From Acidobacteriaceae bacterium (GTDB taxonomy: Bacteria > Acidobacteriota > Terriglobia > Terriglobales > Acidobacteriaceae), in NCBI GenBank assembly GCA_013361705.1, contig JABFXN010000230.1:1-48174 (forward strand): a DNA stretch of 48,174 nt, written 5' to 3'. Position 1 is the first letter of the stretch. Each line of letters begins with the position of its first letter. The notes below the pieces were generated by a model. It saw only the letters and a program-made list of their open reading frames with translations, had not been told where the DNA came from and searched no databases. This document shows, piece after piece, positions 9,951-17,922 of the stretch. The position numbers and the translations under genes were made by a program.

Positions 9951-9984
9951 TCCAACCCTTCGCCTAACTTCTACAATTTCCAGC

Positions 9985-11004
9985 ATGAAACTCTCAGCCA
10001 TTGCAGAGGCGCTTAACGCCACGCTTGTCGGCGATGGTGATGTCGAGATCACCGGTCTGGCAGGAATCGAAGAAGCGGGCCCTGGCGATCTGACCTTTGT
10101 CGCCAATCCGAAGTATGCTTCCGCCGCCCGCACCACCGGCGCCTCTGCCGTACTGGTGGACCCCAAGTTCCCGGAGATCGAAGCGGCAACATTGCGGACG
10201 GCCAATCCCTATTACGCCTTCGCACGCGCAATCGAACTCTTTTACACCCCTCCTCGGTATGCGCCGGGAGTTCACCCTACAGCCGTCATCGATCCGACCG
10301 CAACCATCGGCGAAGGAACGCATATCGGCGCCTACGTTGTCGTCTCTGCCGATGTCACCATCGGAGACCACGCCACGCTGCTGCCCCATACGGTGATTTA
10401 TCCGGGTGTGACAATCGGTCACCACTTTTTCGCCCATGCCCATGCCGTCGTACGGGAGAATTGCATCGTGGGTGACCATGTGACCCTGCAAAACGGCGTC
10501 GTTCTGGGCGCCGATGGCTTTGGATTCGCAAAAGACAGCGCCGGGAGCTGGCACAAAATTCTGCAGTCAGGCCCAGCGGTCGTGGAGGACCACGTCGAAA
10601 TCCAGGCAAACGCGACGGTTGACCGCGCCTCGATCGGTGAAACCCGCATTAAAACCGGAGCCAAGATCGACAACCTGGTACAGGTTGGCCATGGTTCCTC
10701 GGTCGGAGAGCACACCTTGCTGTGTGCTCAGGTCGGTCTTGCAGGCTCCACCACGGTTGGAAAAAATGTCATCCTCGCCGGACAAGTAGGTGTTGCAGGT
10801 CATCTCCATGTGGGCGACAATGTCATCGCGACCGCACAGACCGGTATTCCGAGCGATGTGCCGGCGGGGAAAGTGGTCTCCGGATATCCAGCCATCGATA
10901 ACCGGCAATGGTTGAAATCTGCCGCGATCTTCAACAAACTTCCCGAAATTATTCGAGAACTAAGGGGAAAGAAAGAACTTTCCGCTACCTCCGGCAACCA
11001 GTAA
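9985..11004 (+). CDS. lpxD: UDP-3-O-(3-hydroxymyristoyl)glucosamine N-acyltransferase
   Basis: N-terminal LpxD domain plus left-handed beta-helix hexapeptide repeats (VILAGQVGVAGHLHVGDNVIATAQTGIPSDVPAGKVVSGYPAI). Confidence 0.95.
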   Translation: MKLSAIAEALNATLVGDGDVEITGLAGIEEAGPGDLTFVANPKYASAARTTGASAVLVDPKFPEIEAATLRTANPYYAFARAIELFYTPPRYAPGVHPTAVIDPTATIGEGTHIGAYVVVSADVTIGDHATLLPHTVIYPGVTIGHHFFAHAHAVVRENCIVGDHVTLQNGVVLGADGFGFAKDSAGSWHKILQSGPAVVEDHVEIQANATVDRASIGETRIKTGAKIDNLVQVGHGSSVGEHTLLCAQVGLAGSTTVGKNVILAGQVGVAGHLHVGDNVIATAQTGIPSDVPAGKVVSGYPAIDNRQWLKSAAIFNKLPEIIRELRGKKELSATSGNQ

Positions 11005-11037
11005 GCAACACCGGGTCTCTAAGGAAGGGAGACACCG

Positions 11038-11850
11038 ATGGCCAACGACACAATGGACGAACTCCAGCAGGAAGTTTCCGCGCCCACGCTGGTACGCGTG
11101 CTTTTGCTGGATGATGAACCGGCAAACCTGCTGCTGCGTACCGCTATTCTTCGCAAGAACGGGTACCACTGCCTTCCTGCCTCAACGGTAGAGGAGGCCA
11201 ACGAACTTCTGGACCAGATTGACGTCGCGGTATTGGACTACCACCTCGGCCATGGCAAGTTTGGCACCGAGGTCGCGATAGAGCTGCGGCGGCGGCGGCC
11301 CGAAGTTCCAATTGTCATCCTCTCGGCCACTCTGGAACACCGCTTTGGCGGCCCGGAGGATATGCATCTGCTCAAGGGCTACTCCTCTGTCGACGATCTT
11401 TTGCATGCGCTTGCGTCCTTTTCAGCAAAACGCCGGGGAAAGCCAGTCGTGGTGGATGCGCGTGACTTCTTTTACGAACGCATCTCCATGGCGCTGGGCG
11501 ATGACATCCTGGTTCAGATTCTGGACGCTGACGGAACCTGGCAGTACGTCAACGAAGCGGCGGCGGACTATCTGGCCCATCCGCGAGAATGGTTTCCGGG
11601 CCGCAACATGTTTGTCGAGATGCCCAATCTGCTGCGCGACTGGCGCAGAGTGATTGCGACGGTCTCAACCACACGCGAGACATATATCGACCGTACCCGC
11701 CGGGGGCTGCTGTCGGTTCCAAAACCTGATGAACGGCCGGGAACCTGGTCCATTCTCGCATTCCCGATGACCCTCCACTCGGGTGAGACCGGGGTGGTTC
11801 TAACGGCGCGAGTCCTGGAACGAAGCACGATCTCGAACGGCGTCGCTTGA
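11038..11850 (+). CDS. Response regulator receiver domain fused to a PAS-like domain, no DNA-binding output domain seen
   Basis: VRVLLLDDEPANLLLRTAIL...VAVLDYHLG...IVILSA receiver motifs; ILVQILDADGTWQYVNEAAADYL PAS-like. Confidence 0.75.
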   Translation: MANDTMDELQQEVSAPTLVRVLLLDDEPANLLLRTAILRKNGYHCLPASTVEEANELLDQIDVAVLDYHLGHGKFGTEVAIELRRRRPEVPIVILSATLEHRFGGPEDMHLLKGYSSVDDLLHALASFSAKRRGKPVVVDARDFFYERISMALGDDILVQILDADGTWQYVNEAAADYLAHPREWFPGRNMFVEMPNLLRDWRRVIATVSTTRETYIDRTRRGLLSVPKPDERPGTWSILAFPMTLHSGETGVVLTARVLERSTISNGVA

Positions 11851-11854
11851 GCGA

Positions 11855-12160
11855 GGGCGTGTCATCCAACTCCTGTCGTCAGCGTTGCGAGCGCAAATTG
11901 GTCCAGACGAGGCGGAGGCCGAAGGCTGTGGCGGGTCCACAGTCGAGGCCGACAACGAAGTATGGGCGAATTTGCGCCGCAAGCCGAAGGGCCGGGGCAG
12001 ATCTTCTTCACCCCAGCCAGCAAAGCTGACTGGGGACCCCGATTTCCCGATCTCTTCGTCACTCGTCGTTCCAGTAGACCAGCTACAGTTCTCTCCTCGC
12101 TCCTCGATCTCGGAAAAATCTGCTCCCGGCGCTGACTGACACGAGTTGGATGACACGCCC
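11855..12160. mobile_element. MITE-like intergenic element bounded by an 18-bp perfect inverted repeat (GGGCGTGTCATCCAACTC)
   Basis: Inverted repeat at 11855-11872 and 12143-12160 with no convincing internal ORF; contains a family-B repeat core. Confidence 0.7.
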
Positions 12161-12200
12161 TGGTAACCATCTGAGACCAAGCGGTATGCTCGCGCATCCC

Positions 12201-13214
12201 ATGGGCATGAACGCATGGCGACTGACCGGGTTCGGACTCGATTCTCTCAAGCTGCAGGACGTACCCGATCCTTCACCCGGTGAGGGCGAAGTGCTGGTGC
12301 AAGTCCATGCGGTTGCGCTGAATTACCGCGACAAGCTGCTTGTGGATGGCAACTATAACCCTCGCCTTGAGTTCCCCATCACCCAGGGAGCTGACGCCTG
12401 CGGCACTGTGGTTGGGCTTGGACATGGGACCTCCCGATTTCGCCTTGGAGATCGCGTCCTGACGCATTATGCAACTCACTGGGTCGACGGCCCCGCCCAG
12501 GGCAAGGAATCGCTCTACAGCCTTGGCAACGTCTACCAGGGAGCTTTGGCGAAGTATCTTGTTCTGCGGGAGCAGGCTTTGGTCAACGCGCCTGCCCACC
12601 TATCCAACGAAGAAGCGGCGACACTGCCCTGCGCCGGCGTAACAGCATGGCAGGCACTGGTCGAAAAAGGGAACCTGCAGCCAAACGATACCGTGCTGCT
12701 GCAGGGGACGGGTGGAGTCTCTCTGTTCGGCCTGCAGATCGCCCACGCCATGGGTGCGACCACCATTGTCACCTCCAGCTCAGAGATCAAACTCCAGGGC
12801 GCCCAGAGCCTTGGAGCCGATTTCACCATCAACTACCGACAGACACCCGACTGGGAAAAAGAGGTTCTTGCACTCACCGAGAAACGTGGGGTCGATCAGA
12901 TCCTCGAAGTCGTCGGCGGAGAGAATCTTGCTCGCTCCCTCCGCGCTCTGCGGCCAGAGGGACAGATTTCCATCATCGGTGTTCTTGAGGCTGCCGACGC
13001 ACGTCTTCCGCTGTTCACCACGATTCAAAAACTTGCCGTCATTCGCGGCATCTCCACTGGCCCCCGCGTTGCCCTGGAGCGATTTATCAGGCACTACGAA
13101 GACTGGGGACTGCATCCGGTCGTCGATGCCATCTATGAGTTCAACGACACGGTAGCGGCCTATCGTCACCTCGAACAGGGTCCCCTCGGGAAAGTGGTCA
13201 TCCGCATAGCGTAA
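12201..13214 (+). CDS. Zinc-type/quinone-oxidoreductase-like NAD(P)-dependent alcohol dehydrogenase (MDR superfamily)
   Basis: HAVALNYRDKLLVDGNY...GADACGTVVGLG...LPCAGVTAWQAL...VLLQGTGGVSLFGLQIAHAMGA. Confidence 0.88.
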   Translation: MGMNAWRLTGFGLDSLKLQDVPDPSPGEGEVLVQVHAVALNYRDKLLVDGNYNPRLEFPITQGADACGTVVGLGHGTSRFRLGDRVLTHYATHWVDGPAQGKESLYSLGNVYQGALAKYLVLREQALVNAPAHLSNEEAATLPCAGVTAWQALVEKGNLQPNDTVLLQGTGGVSLFGLQIAHAMGATTIVTSSSEIKLQGAQSLGADFTINYRQTPDWEKEVLALTEKRGVDQILEVVGGENLARSLRALRPEGQISIIGVLEAADARLPLFTTIQKLAVIRGISTGPRVALERFIRHYEDWGLHPVVDAIYEFNDTVAAYRHLEQGPLGKVVIRIA

Positions 13215-13266
13215 AACGCCGCTGTACATCCCTTCCGGAATACCAGCGACAGGGGAAAATGCTCGA
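13213..13266 (-). repeat. Half copy of foldback repeat family A
   Basis: Reverse complement TCGAGCATTTTCCCCTGTCGCTGGTATTCCGGAAGGGATGTACAGCGGCGTTTTA aligns with the left half of the full copies. Confidence 0.75.
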
Positions 13267-13283
13267 GTAGCTATACTCAACCC

Positions 13284-13640
13284 ATGCAGTTTCAGAAAGC
13301 CGCAGCCCTTTTCCTTCTTCTCATCGCCCTCGCAGGCTGCCGCTCTCGGTACATCGCAACCACCATTACGAATGACACAGCTAGTCCCGTCAGTGTCGTG
13401 CAGGTCGACTACCCTTCGGCCAGCTTCGGCACTCAGTCGCTCGCTCCGGGACAGACATTCAGTTATCGCTTTAAGATTCAGGGTTCCGGTCCGGTGAAGA
13501 TGACATGGCTGACTGCGGATCGGAAGGAGATGCACGCCAACGGGCCCACACTCTCAGAAGGTCAGGAGGGCCAGCTCGCCATCCATCTTCGATCGAATGC
13601 CGATCCTACCTTTGCCTTTACCTCAGTCAATGGACGCTAG
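13284..13640 (+). CDS. Small putative lipoprotein
   Basis: Lipobox-like FLLLIALAGC after short hydrophobic signal; 118 aa. Confidence 0.7.
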   Translation: MQFQKAAALFLLLIALAGCRSRYIATTITNDTASPVSVVQVDYPSASFGTQSLAPGQTFSYRFKIQGSGPVKMTWLTADRKEMHANGPTLSEGQEGQLAIHLRSNADPTFAFTSVNGR

Positions 13641-13656
13641 TTAGACCTTGTGTCCA

Positions 13657-13815
13657 CTAAACCTCGCGTCCGTGCGCTCGCGGCTGCCGTCTCCGCTGAT
13701 GGATTCCCGCACTCCCACTCATCTTCGGATGATCACTCTGCTTACTCATGAACATGTACAGCAGGAAGAGCACCACTAACAGCGGCAGCAGCATAAAGAA
13801 GCCATAGAAAAGCAT
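13657..13815 (-). CDS. 52-aa putative single-pass membrane small protein (MLFYGFFMLLPLLVVLFLLYMFMSKQSDHPKMSGSAGIHQRRRQPRAHGREV)
   Basis: Strong Shine-Dalgarno (GGGAGGT) before ATG, clear TM helix and basic tail; below the size cutoff of the ORF track. Confidence 0.55.
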   Translation of the reverse strand: MLFYGFFMLLPLLVVLFLLYMFMSKQSDHPKMSGSAGIHQRRRQPRAHGREV

Positions 13816-13924
13816 GGCAACACCTCCCTAGATCATCCCTGTTTATAAGACTCGCCTCACCGGGCCGTCGTTGCTTTCTGGAAAGTCATCCTCTTGTCCT
13901 GGCATTTTTTCCTGGGCATTTTGT

Positions 13925-14035
13925 CCAGAGCATTTTCCCTGTTGCTGGATATCTCGAGAGGATCGTGCAGTGCGTTTCATTGAGGAAACGCCAATAGATG
14001 CAAGCCCTGCACTACACCTACAGGAAAACTGCTCC
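13925..14035. repeat. Foldback repeat family A, copy 3
   Basis: Terminal repeats CCAGAGCATTTTCCCTG / CAGGAAAACTGCTCCGG; inner hairpin GCGTTTC-ATTGAG-GAAACGC. Confidence 0.8.
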
Positions 14036-14217
14036 GGCGGTTGCCTCCCTCGATGATTCGCGGTCTTACTGTAGACCTCGCCGTCGCGGATACGCGCGTA
14101 TCTTGTTGAAGCTTCACCGTCTAGCTCTTTGCCTCGTTCTCGCCGGCACTGCACTCACAACGTCATCAGTAGGCTCTCGTCGCAGTATGTTTTTCCGGAA
14201 TCGAATACACTTGCCCC

Positions 14218-14859
14218 ATGCCGCGCGGCTTTTTTATTACCTTTGAGGGGCTGGACGGCTCCGGAAAAACAACGCAACTCCGACTGTTGCATAAATGGAT
14301 GGCTGAGCAGGGCTATACCGTCACAACCTTGCGCCAGCCCGGGGGGACAAAGCTCGGCGAAGGCATCCGCGAGCTGATCGTCAGTTCAAAGGGAGAGGCG
14401 GCAGTCGGGCCCATCGACTCCTTCACGGAACTCGCCTTGATGTTCGCGGACCGAGCCCAGTCCATCGCTGAGATCATCTGCCCGGCTCTTGGTCGCGGCG
14501 AGATTGTGCTCTGCGACCGCTATACCGACTCCTCCGAAGCCTACCAGGGTGGCGGACGAGGGCTTGGCAGCGAGACCATCCTCGGTCTGCACCGTTTGCT
14601 CTGCGGCAACCTGCAGCCGGATCTTACAGTTCTGCTGTTACCGGATTTCAACGCTTCCCTTGCCCGGGCTCGACGCCGAGACGGCGATGAATCCCGCTTC
14701 GAGCAGGAGCACAACGACTTCTTCAAGCGTGTCTGGGATGCCTATAAGGTCATCGCGGCCCGCGAGCCCGGGCGTGTCGTCCTGATCGAAGGAAATGCCT
14801 CCATCGAGGAGGTACATGCGACTATCCTTGAGGAAGTTACAACGCGGCTTTTTTCCTGA
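14218..14859 (+). CDS. tmk: Thymidylate kinase
   Basis: FITFEGLDGSGKTTQLRLLHKWM...CDRYTDSSEAYQGGGRGL. Confidence 0.95.
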   Translation: MPRGFFITFEGLDGSGKTTQLRLLHKWMAEQGYTVTTLRQPGGTKLGEGIRELIVSSKGEAAVGPIDSFTELALMFADRAQSIAEIICPALGRGEIVLCDRYTDSSEAYQGGGRGLGSETILGLHRLLCGNLQPDLTVLLLPDFNASLARARRRDGDESRFEQEHNDFFKRVWDAYKVIAAREPGRVVLIEGNASIEEVHATILEEVTTRLFS

Positions 14860-14864
14860 TTCAG

Positions 14865-16241
14865 ATGAACGGTTCGGCCACACTCCCGATCGTCGAACGC
14901 GGAGAGTATCGCTTCCCTCCGGGCCTGCGTCATAATCTGCCTTTTTACATGGGTCGCAAGCCGTGGGCGAGGATCGGACGCCCCATTCTGCTCTTCGAAC
15001 ATCTGGCAAAGACCTACGGCCCTGCGACCCACTATCGCATGATGGGCACTGACATCCTCTTCCTCAATCATCCGGACTTCGTCCAGGAGGTGCTCGTCAC
15101 GCAGAGCGGCAATTTCATCCGCGAGCGCACGCTGCGCCGCATGAAGATTCTGCTGGGTGAGGGCCTGCTTACCAGTAACGATCCGGTTCACATGCAACAC
15201 CGGCGTATCGTTGCACCTGCTTTCCATCGCCAGCGGATTGCGGCCTACGCCGATGAGATCGTACGTTCGGCCGCTGCGATGGCTGAGCGATGGAAATCAG
15301 GTCAGACGATCGATATCGGTGCAGCCATGATGGAGCTTTCGCTTTCGATCGTTGCCCGAACTCTGTTCGCCAGCGAAGTGACAGAAGATGTCCGAGCCAT
15401 CAACCATGAGACCCATGCCATCATGCGTCTCTACAACCTGTTGGTAATCCTGCCCAGGCTCGAAAGCTACCTGCATTGGCCTCTGCCCGGCGTCACGCGT
15501 TTCCGGAAGGCACGGGCGCACCTTGATTCGGTTGCCTATCGCATCATCCGCGAACGCCGTGAAGATCCCGAAGATCGTCACGATCTTCTTTCCATGCTGC
15601 TGCTTTCACGGGATGAGGAGGGCAATGCCCTCTCCGATGAACAGGTGCGGGATGAGATGCTGACGATCTTCCTTGCCGGCTACGAGACCACAGCGAACGC
15701 ACTCACATGGACCTGGTATCTGCTCTCACAAAATCCGGATGCCCGCCAGCAGATGCATGCTGAACTGGACCGGGTTCTAGCGGGCCGCACGCCTACCCTG
15801 GCTGACTACGCGAATCTCACCTACACGCAGCAGGTCTTCTCCGAGTCGATGCGCCTCTATCCGCCGGCCTGGGCTATGGGACGGGAAGCCGTTGTCGATG
15901 TCGAACTCGGCCCTTACCGTATTCCCGCTGGATCACATGTTTTCTTCTCGCAGTGGATCATCCACCGCAGTCCGGAGTTCTTTCCCGATCCATTGCGGTT
16001 TGATCCGTCGCGCCACACGGATGCGGCCAAAGCAGCGCGTCCGCGGTTTGCCTACTTCCCGTTCGGAGGAGGCTCCCGTCAGTGCATCGGTGAAAGCTTC
16101 GCTTGGATGGAAGGAATCCTTGCCCTGGCAACCATCGCACAACAATGGAAGCTGAACCTCGTGCCGAACCAACGCATCGACGTGCAGGAGAAGATCACAC
16201 TCCGGCCGCGGTATCCCATTCTGATGACTCCGCAGAGGTAA
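14865..16241 (+). CDS. Cytochrome P450
   Basis: I-helix AGYETTANAL, ESMRLYPPAW (ExxR), heme-binding FPFGGGSRQCIGESFA. Confidence 0.95.
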   Translation: MNGSATLPIVERGEYRFPPGLRHNLPFYMGRKPWARIGRPILLFEHLAKTYGPATHYRMMGTDILFLNHPDFVQEVLVTQSGNFIRERTLRRMKILLGEGLLTSNDPVHMQHRRIVAPAFHRQRIAAYADEIVRSAAAMAERWKSGQTIDIGAAMMELSLSIVARTLFASEVTEDVRAINHETHAIMRLYNLLVILPRLESYLHWPLPGVTRFRKARAHLDSVAYRIIRERREDPEDRHDLLSMLLLSRDEEGNALSDEQVRDEMLTIFLAGYETTANALTWTWYLLSQNPDARQQMHAELDRVLAGRTPTLADYANLTYTQQVFSESMRLYPPAWAMGREAVVDVELGPYRIPAGSHVFFSQWIIHRSPEFFPDPLRFDPSRHTDAAKAARPRFAYFPFGGGSRQCIGESFAWMEGILALATIAQQWKLNLVPNQRIDVQEKITLRPRYPILMTPQR

Positions 16242-16276
16242 AACTTTTCCGCCATTAAGGACGGTAAAATCTGACC

Positions 16277-17389
16277 GTGGACTTCTCCAGCTTTATTGGA
16301 AACGCACCCGCTGTCGACCAGCTTCGCTCTGCTATCGCCGCAGGCCGCCTTCCACATTCCATGATCCTCGCCGGGCCGAAAGGCGCCGGGAAGTATACGC
16401 TTGCCATTCTGTTGACGCAGGCATTGCTCTGCCAGAACCAACCCCGCGAAACTCTTTCCAACGGTCAGGAGGCGGCGCTTGCCTGCGGAACCTGTGCCAA
16501 CTGCACCCGCATCGCCGCAGCAATGCCGCTCGATACTCTGGTCGACGAAGCCGTAGCAGCCCGGGAAGAGCTTCGCGAGACAGATAAGAAAGAGACGCGC
16601 GTCCTCATTCAGACCCATCCGGACGTGCTCATCATTCCTCCGGATCCTCCTCAGCTACTGATCAAAGTCGGTCAGATCCGGACGCTGATCCATTCCGCAT
16701 ATCGCGCTCCCGGTGAAGCCAAGCGTAAGGTCTTTATCCTTACGGCCTCCAGCTTTATGAAAGAGGCGGCGAATTCCCTTCTGAAGGTTCTGGAGGAGCC
16801 GCCCGCTTACGCGCATCTGATTCTGCTGGCCGATAACCCGGGCGAGCTTCTGCCTACGATCCGGTCTCGTTGCGCGATGGTGCGCCTTGGAGCTCTGCCT
16901 CCCCACGAGATCGAAGGTCTGCTGGCTGCGGAGCATCCGGACTGGAAGACTGCTCAACGCCAGCTCGTCGCCCGTCTGGCGCAGGGAGCCGCCGGTCGTG
17001 CGCTCAACTTTGATCTTGGCGCCTTCACTGCCGCACGCCAGGATGCGCTCGTCGTTCTACGGAACGCCGTAAACGACCCCGACCATACGGCTCTCTTCAA
17101 AATGACGGAAACCTACCGCGCCGGTGCAGAAGGTCAGCAAAAGACACAGGATCTGCTCGGCGCCCTGTCCTCGCTGCTGGAAGACCTGCTGTTGCTCCAG
17201 GCAGGAACGCCGGAGATGATTCGCAATGTCGATCTGATCGCCGAGTTGGAACGGACTGCCACAGCCGTTCCCTTCGAATGGATCGAAGCAGCCTCCCGCG
17301 CGCTTGATCAGGTACAGTCAGGCATGCGGCGCAACCTGCTGCGTTCGCTCTCTCTGGACTCTTTCGCGACACAACTCGTGGTACGGTAA
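16277..17389 (+). CDS. holB: DNA polymerase III subunit delta'
   Basis: AAA+ clamp-loader features: IGNAPAVDQLRSAIAAGRLPHSMILAGPKGAGKYTLA, CGTCANC zinc motif, EAANSLLKVLEEPPAYAHLIL. Confidence 0.92.
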   Translation: MDFSSFIGNAPAVDQLRSAIAAGRLPHSMILAGPKGAGKYTLAILLTQALLCQNQPRETLSNGQEAALACGTCANCTRIAAAMPLDTLVDEAVAAREELRETDKKETRVLIQTHPDVLIIPPDPPQLLIKVGQIRTLIHSAYRAPGEAKRKVFILTASSFMKEAANSLLKVLEEPPAYAHLILLADNPGELLPTIRSRCAMVRLGALPPHEIEGLLAAEHPDWKTAQRQLVARLAQGAAGRALNFDLGAFTAARQDALVVLRNAVNDPDHTALFKMTETYRAGAEGQQKTQDLLGALSSLLEDLLLLQAGTPEMIRNVDLIAELERTATAVPFEWIEAASRALDQVQSGMRRNLLRSLSLDSFATQLVVR

Positions 17390-17538
17390 CGTACAAAAAA
17401 GTCTCCAAGCCATGCGACAGTCGTTACACTGGACGCATCCCTAACATTAAGATCACCACTTAGTCGTTTCTCTTTGTACGCGCGGACGCGGTGAGCCGTT
17501 GGGTTCGCATTGCTCTATTTTCTGGAATCTGCTGCTTC

Positions 17539-17922
17539 ATGAGTGATCAAACAACCATCCCGACCGTCGATCAGACCTTCAATGGCAATCGCAAGCTGAT
17601 ACGCCCTTCCCTGGTAGGCCGTATGCTGCGCCGCGGCAACGTGCGTCATGAAGAACCGCTCTCGAATGCGGCGCTGCAGGAGAATCATCATCCCGGCGAA
17701 AGCAGTCACGCCGAAGCCTTCTACTTCCAGAAGCAGATTCAACAGAAGACCGAGATGGTGGTCGTACTGGAAGACGGCGAACGGCTGGATGGGCAGATTG
17801 AATGGTACGACCGTGGCGTCATCAAGCTCTGCACCACATCGCGGCAGCGGGTGCTGATCTACAAGTCATCGGTCAAGTACATCTATAAAGCCAGCGAAGT
17901 TCCCACCTCGACCCTGCTCTAA
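17539..17922 (+). CDS. Divergent Hfq/Sm-like RNA-binding protein with N-terminal extension
   Basis: FYFQKQIQQKTEMVVVLEDGERLDGQIEWYDRGVIKLCTTSRQRVLIYKSSVKYIYK aligns by eye with Hfq Sm1/Sm2. Start taken at ATG 17539 instead of GTG 17491. Confidence 0.72.
   Translation: MSDQTTIPTVDQTFNGNRKLIRPSLVGRMLRRGNVRHEEPLSNAALQENHHPGESSHAEAFYFQKQIQQKTEMVVVLEDGERLDGQIEWYDRGVIKLCTTSRQRVLIYKSSVKYIYKASEVPTSTLL

Noticed and set aside
11847-12216. Several short ORFs inside the 306-bp inverted-repeat element
   Set aside because: Overlapping on both strands with no transposase similarity; consistent with a non-coding element.
12780-13535. 251-aa minus-strand ORF spanning the dehydrogenase and the lipoprotein gene
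   Set aside because: Overlaps two better-supported plus-strand genes and reads through the half foldback repeat.
7193-14035. CRISPR array interpretation of the repeated ~110-bp units
   Set aside because: Copies are kilobases apart, each internally palindromic, with no regular spacers and no cas genes.
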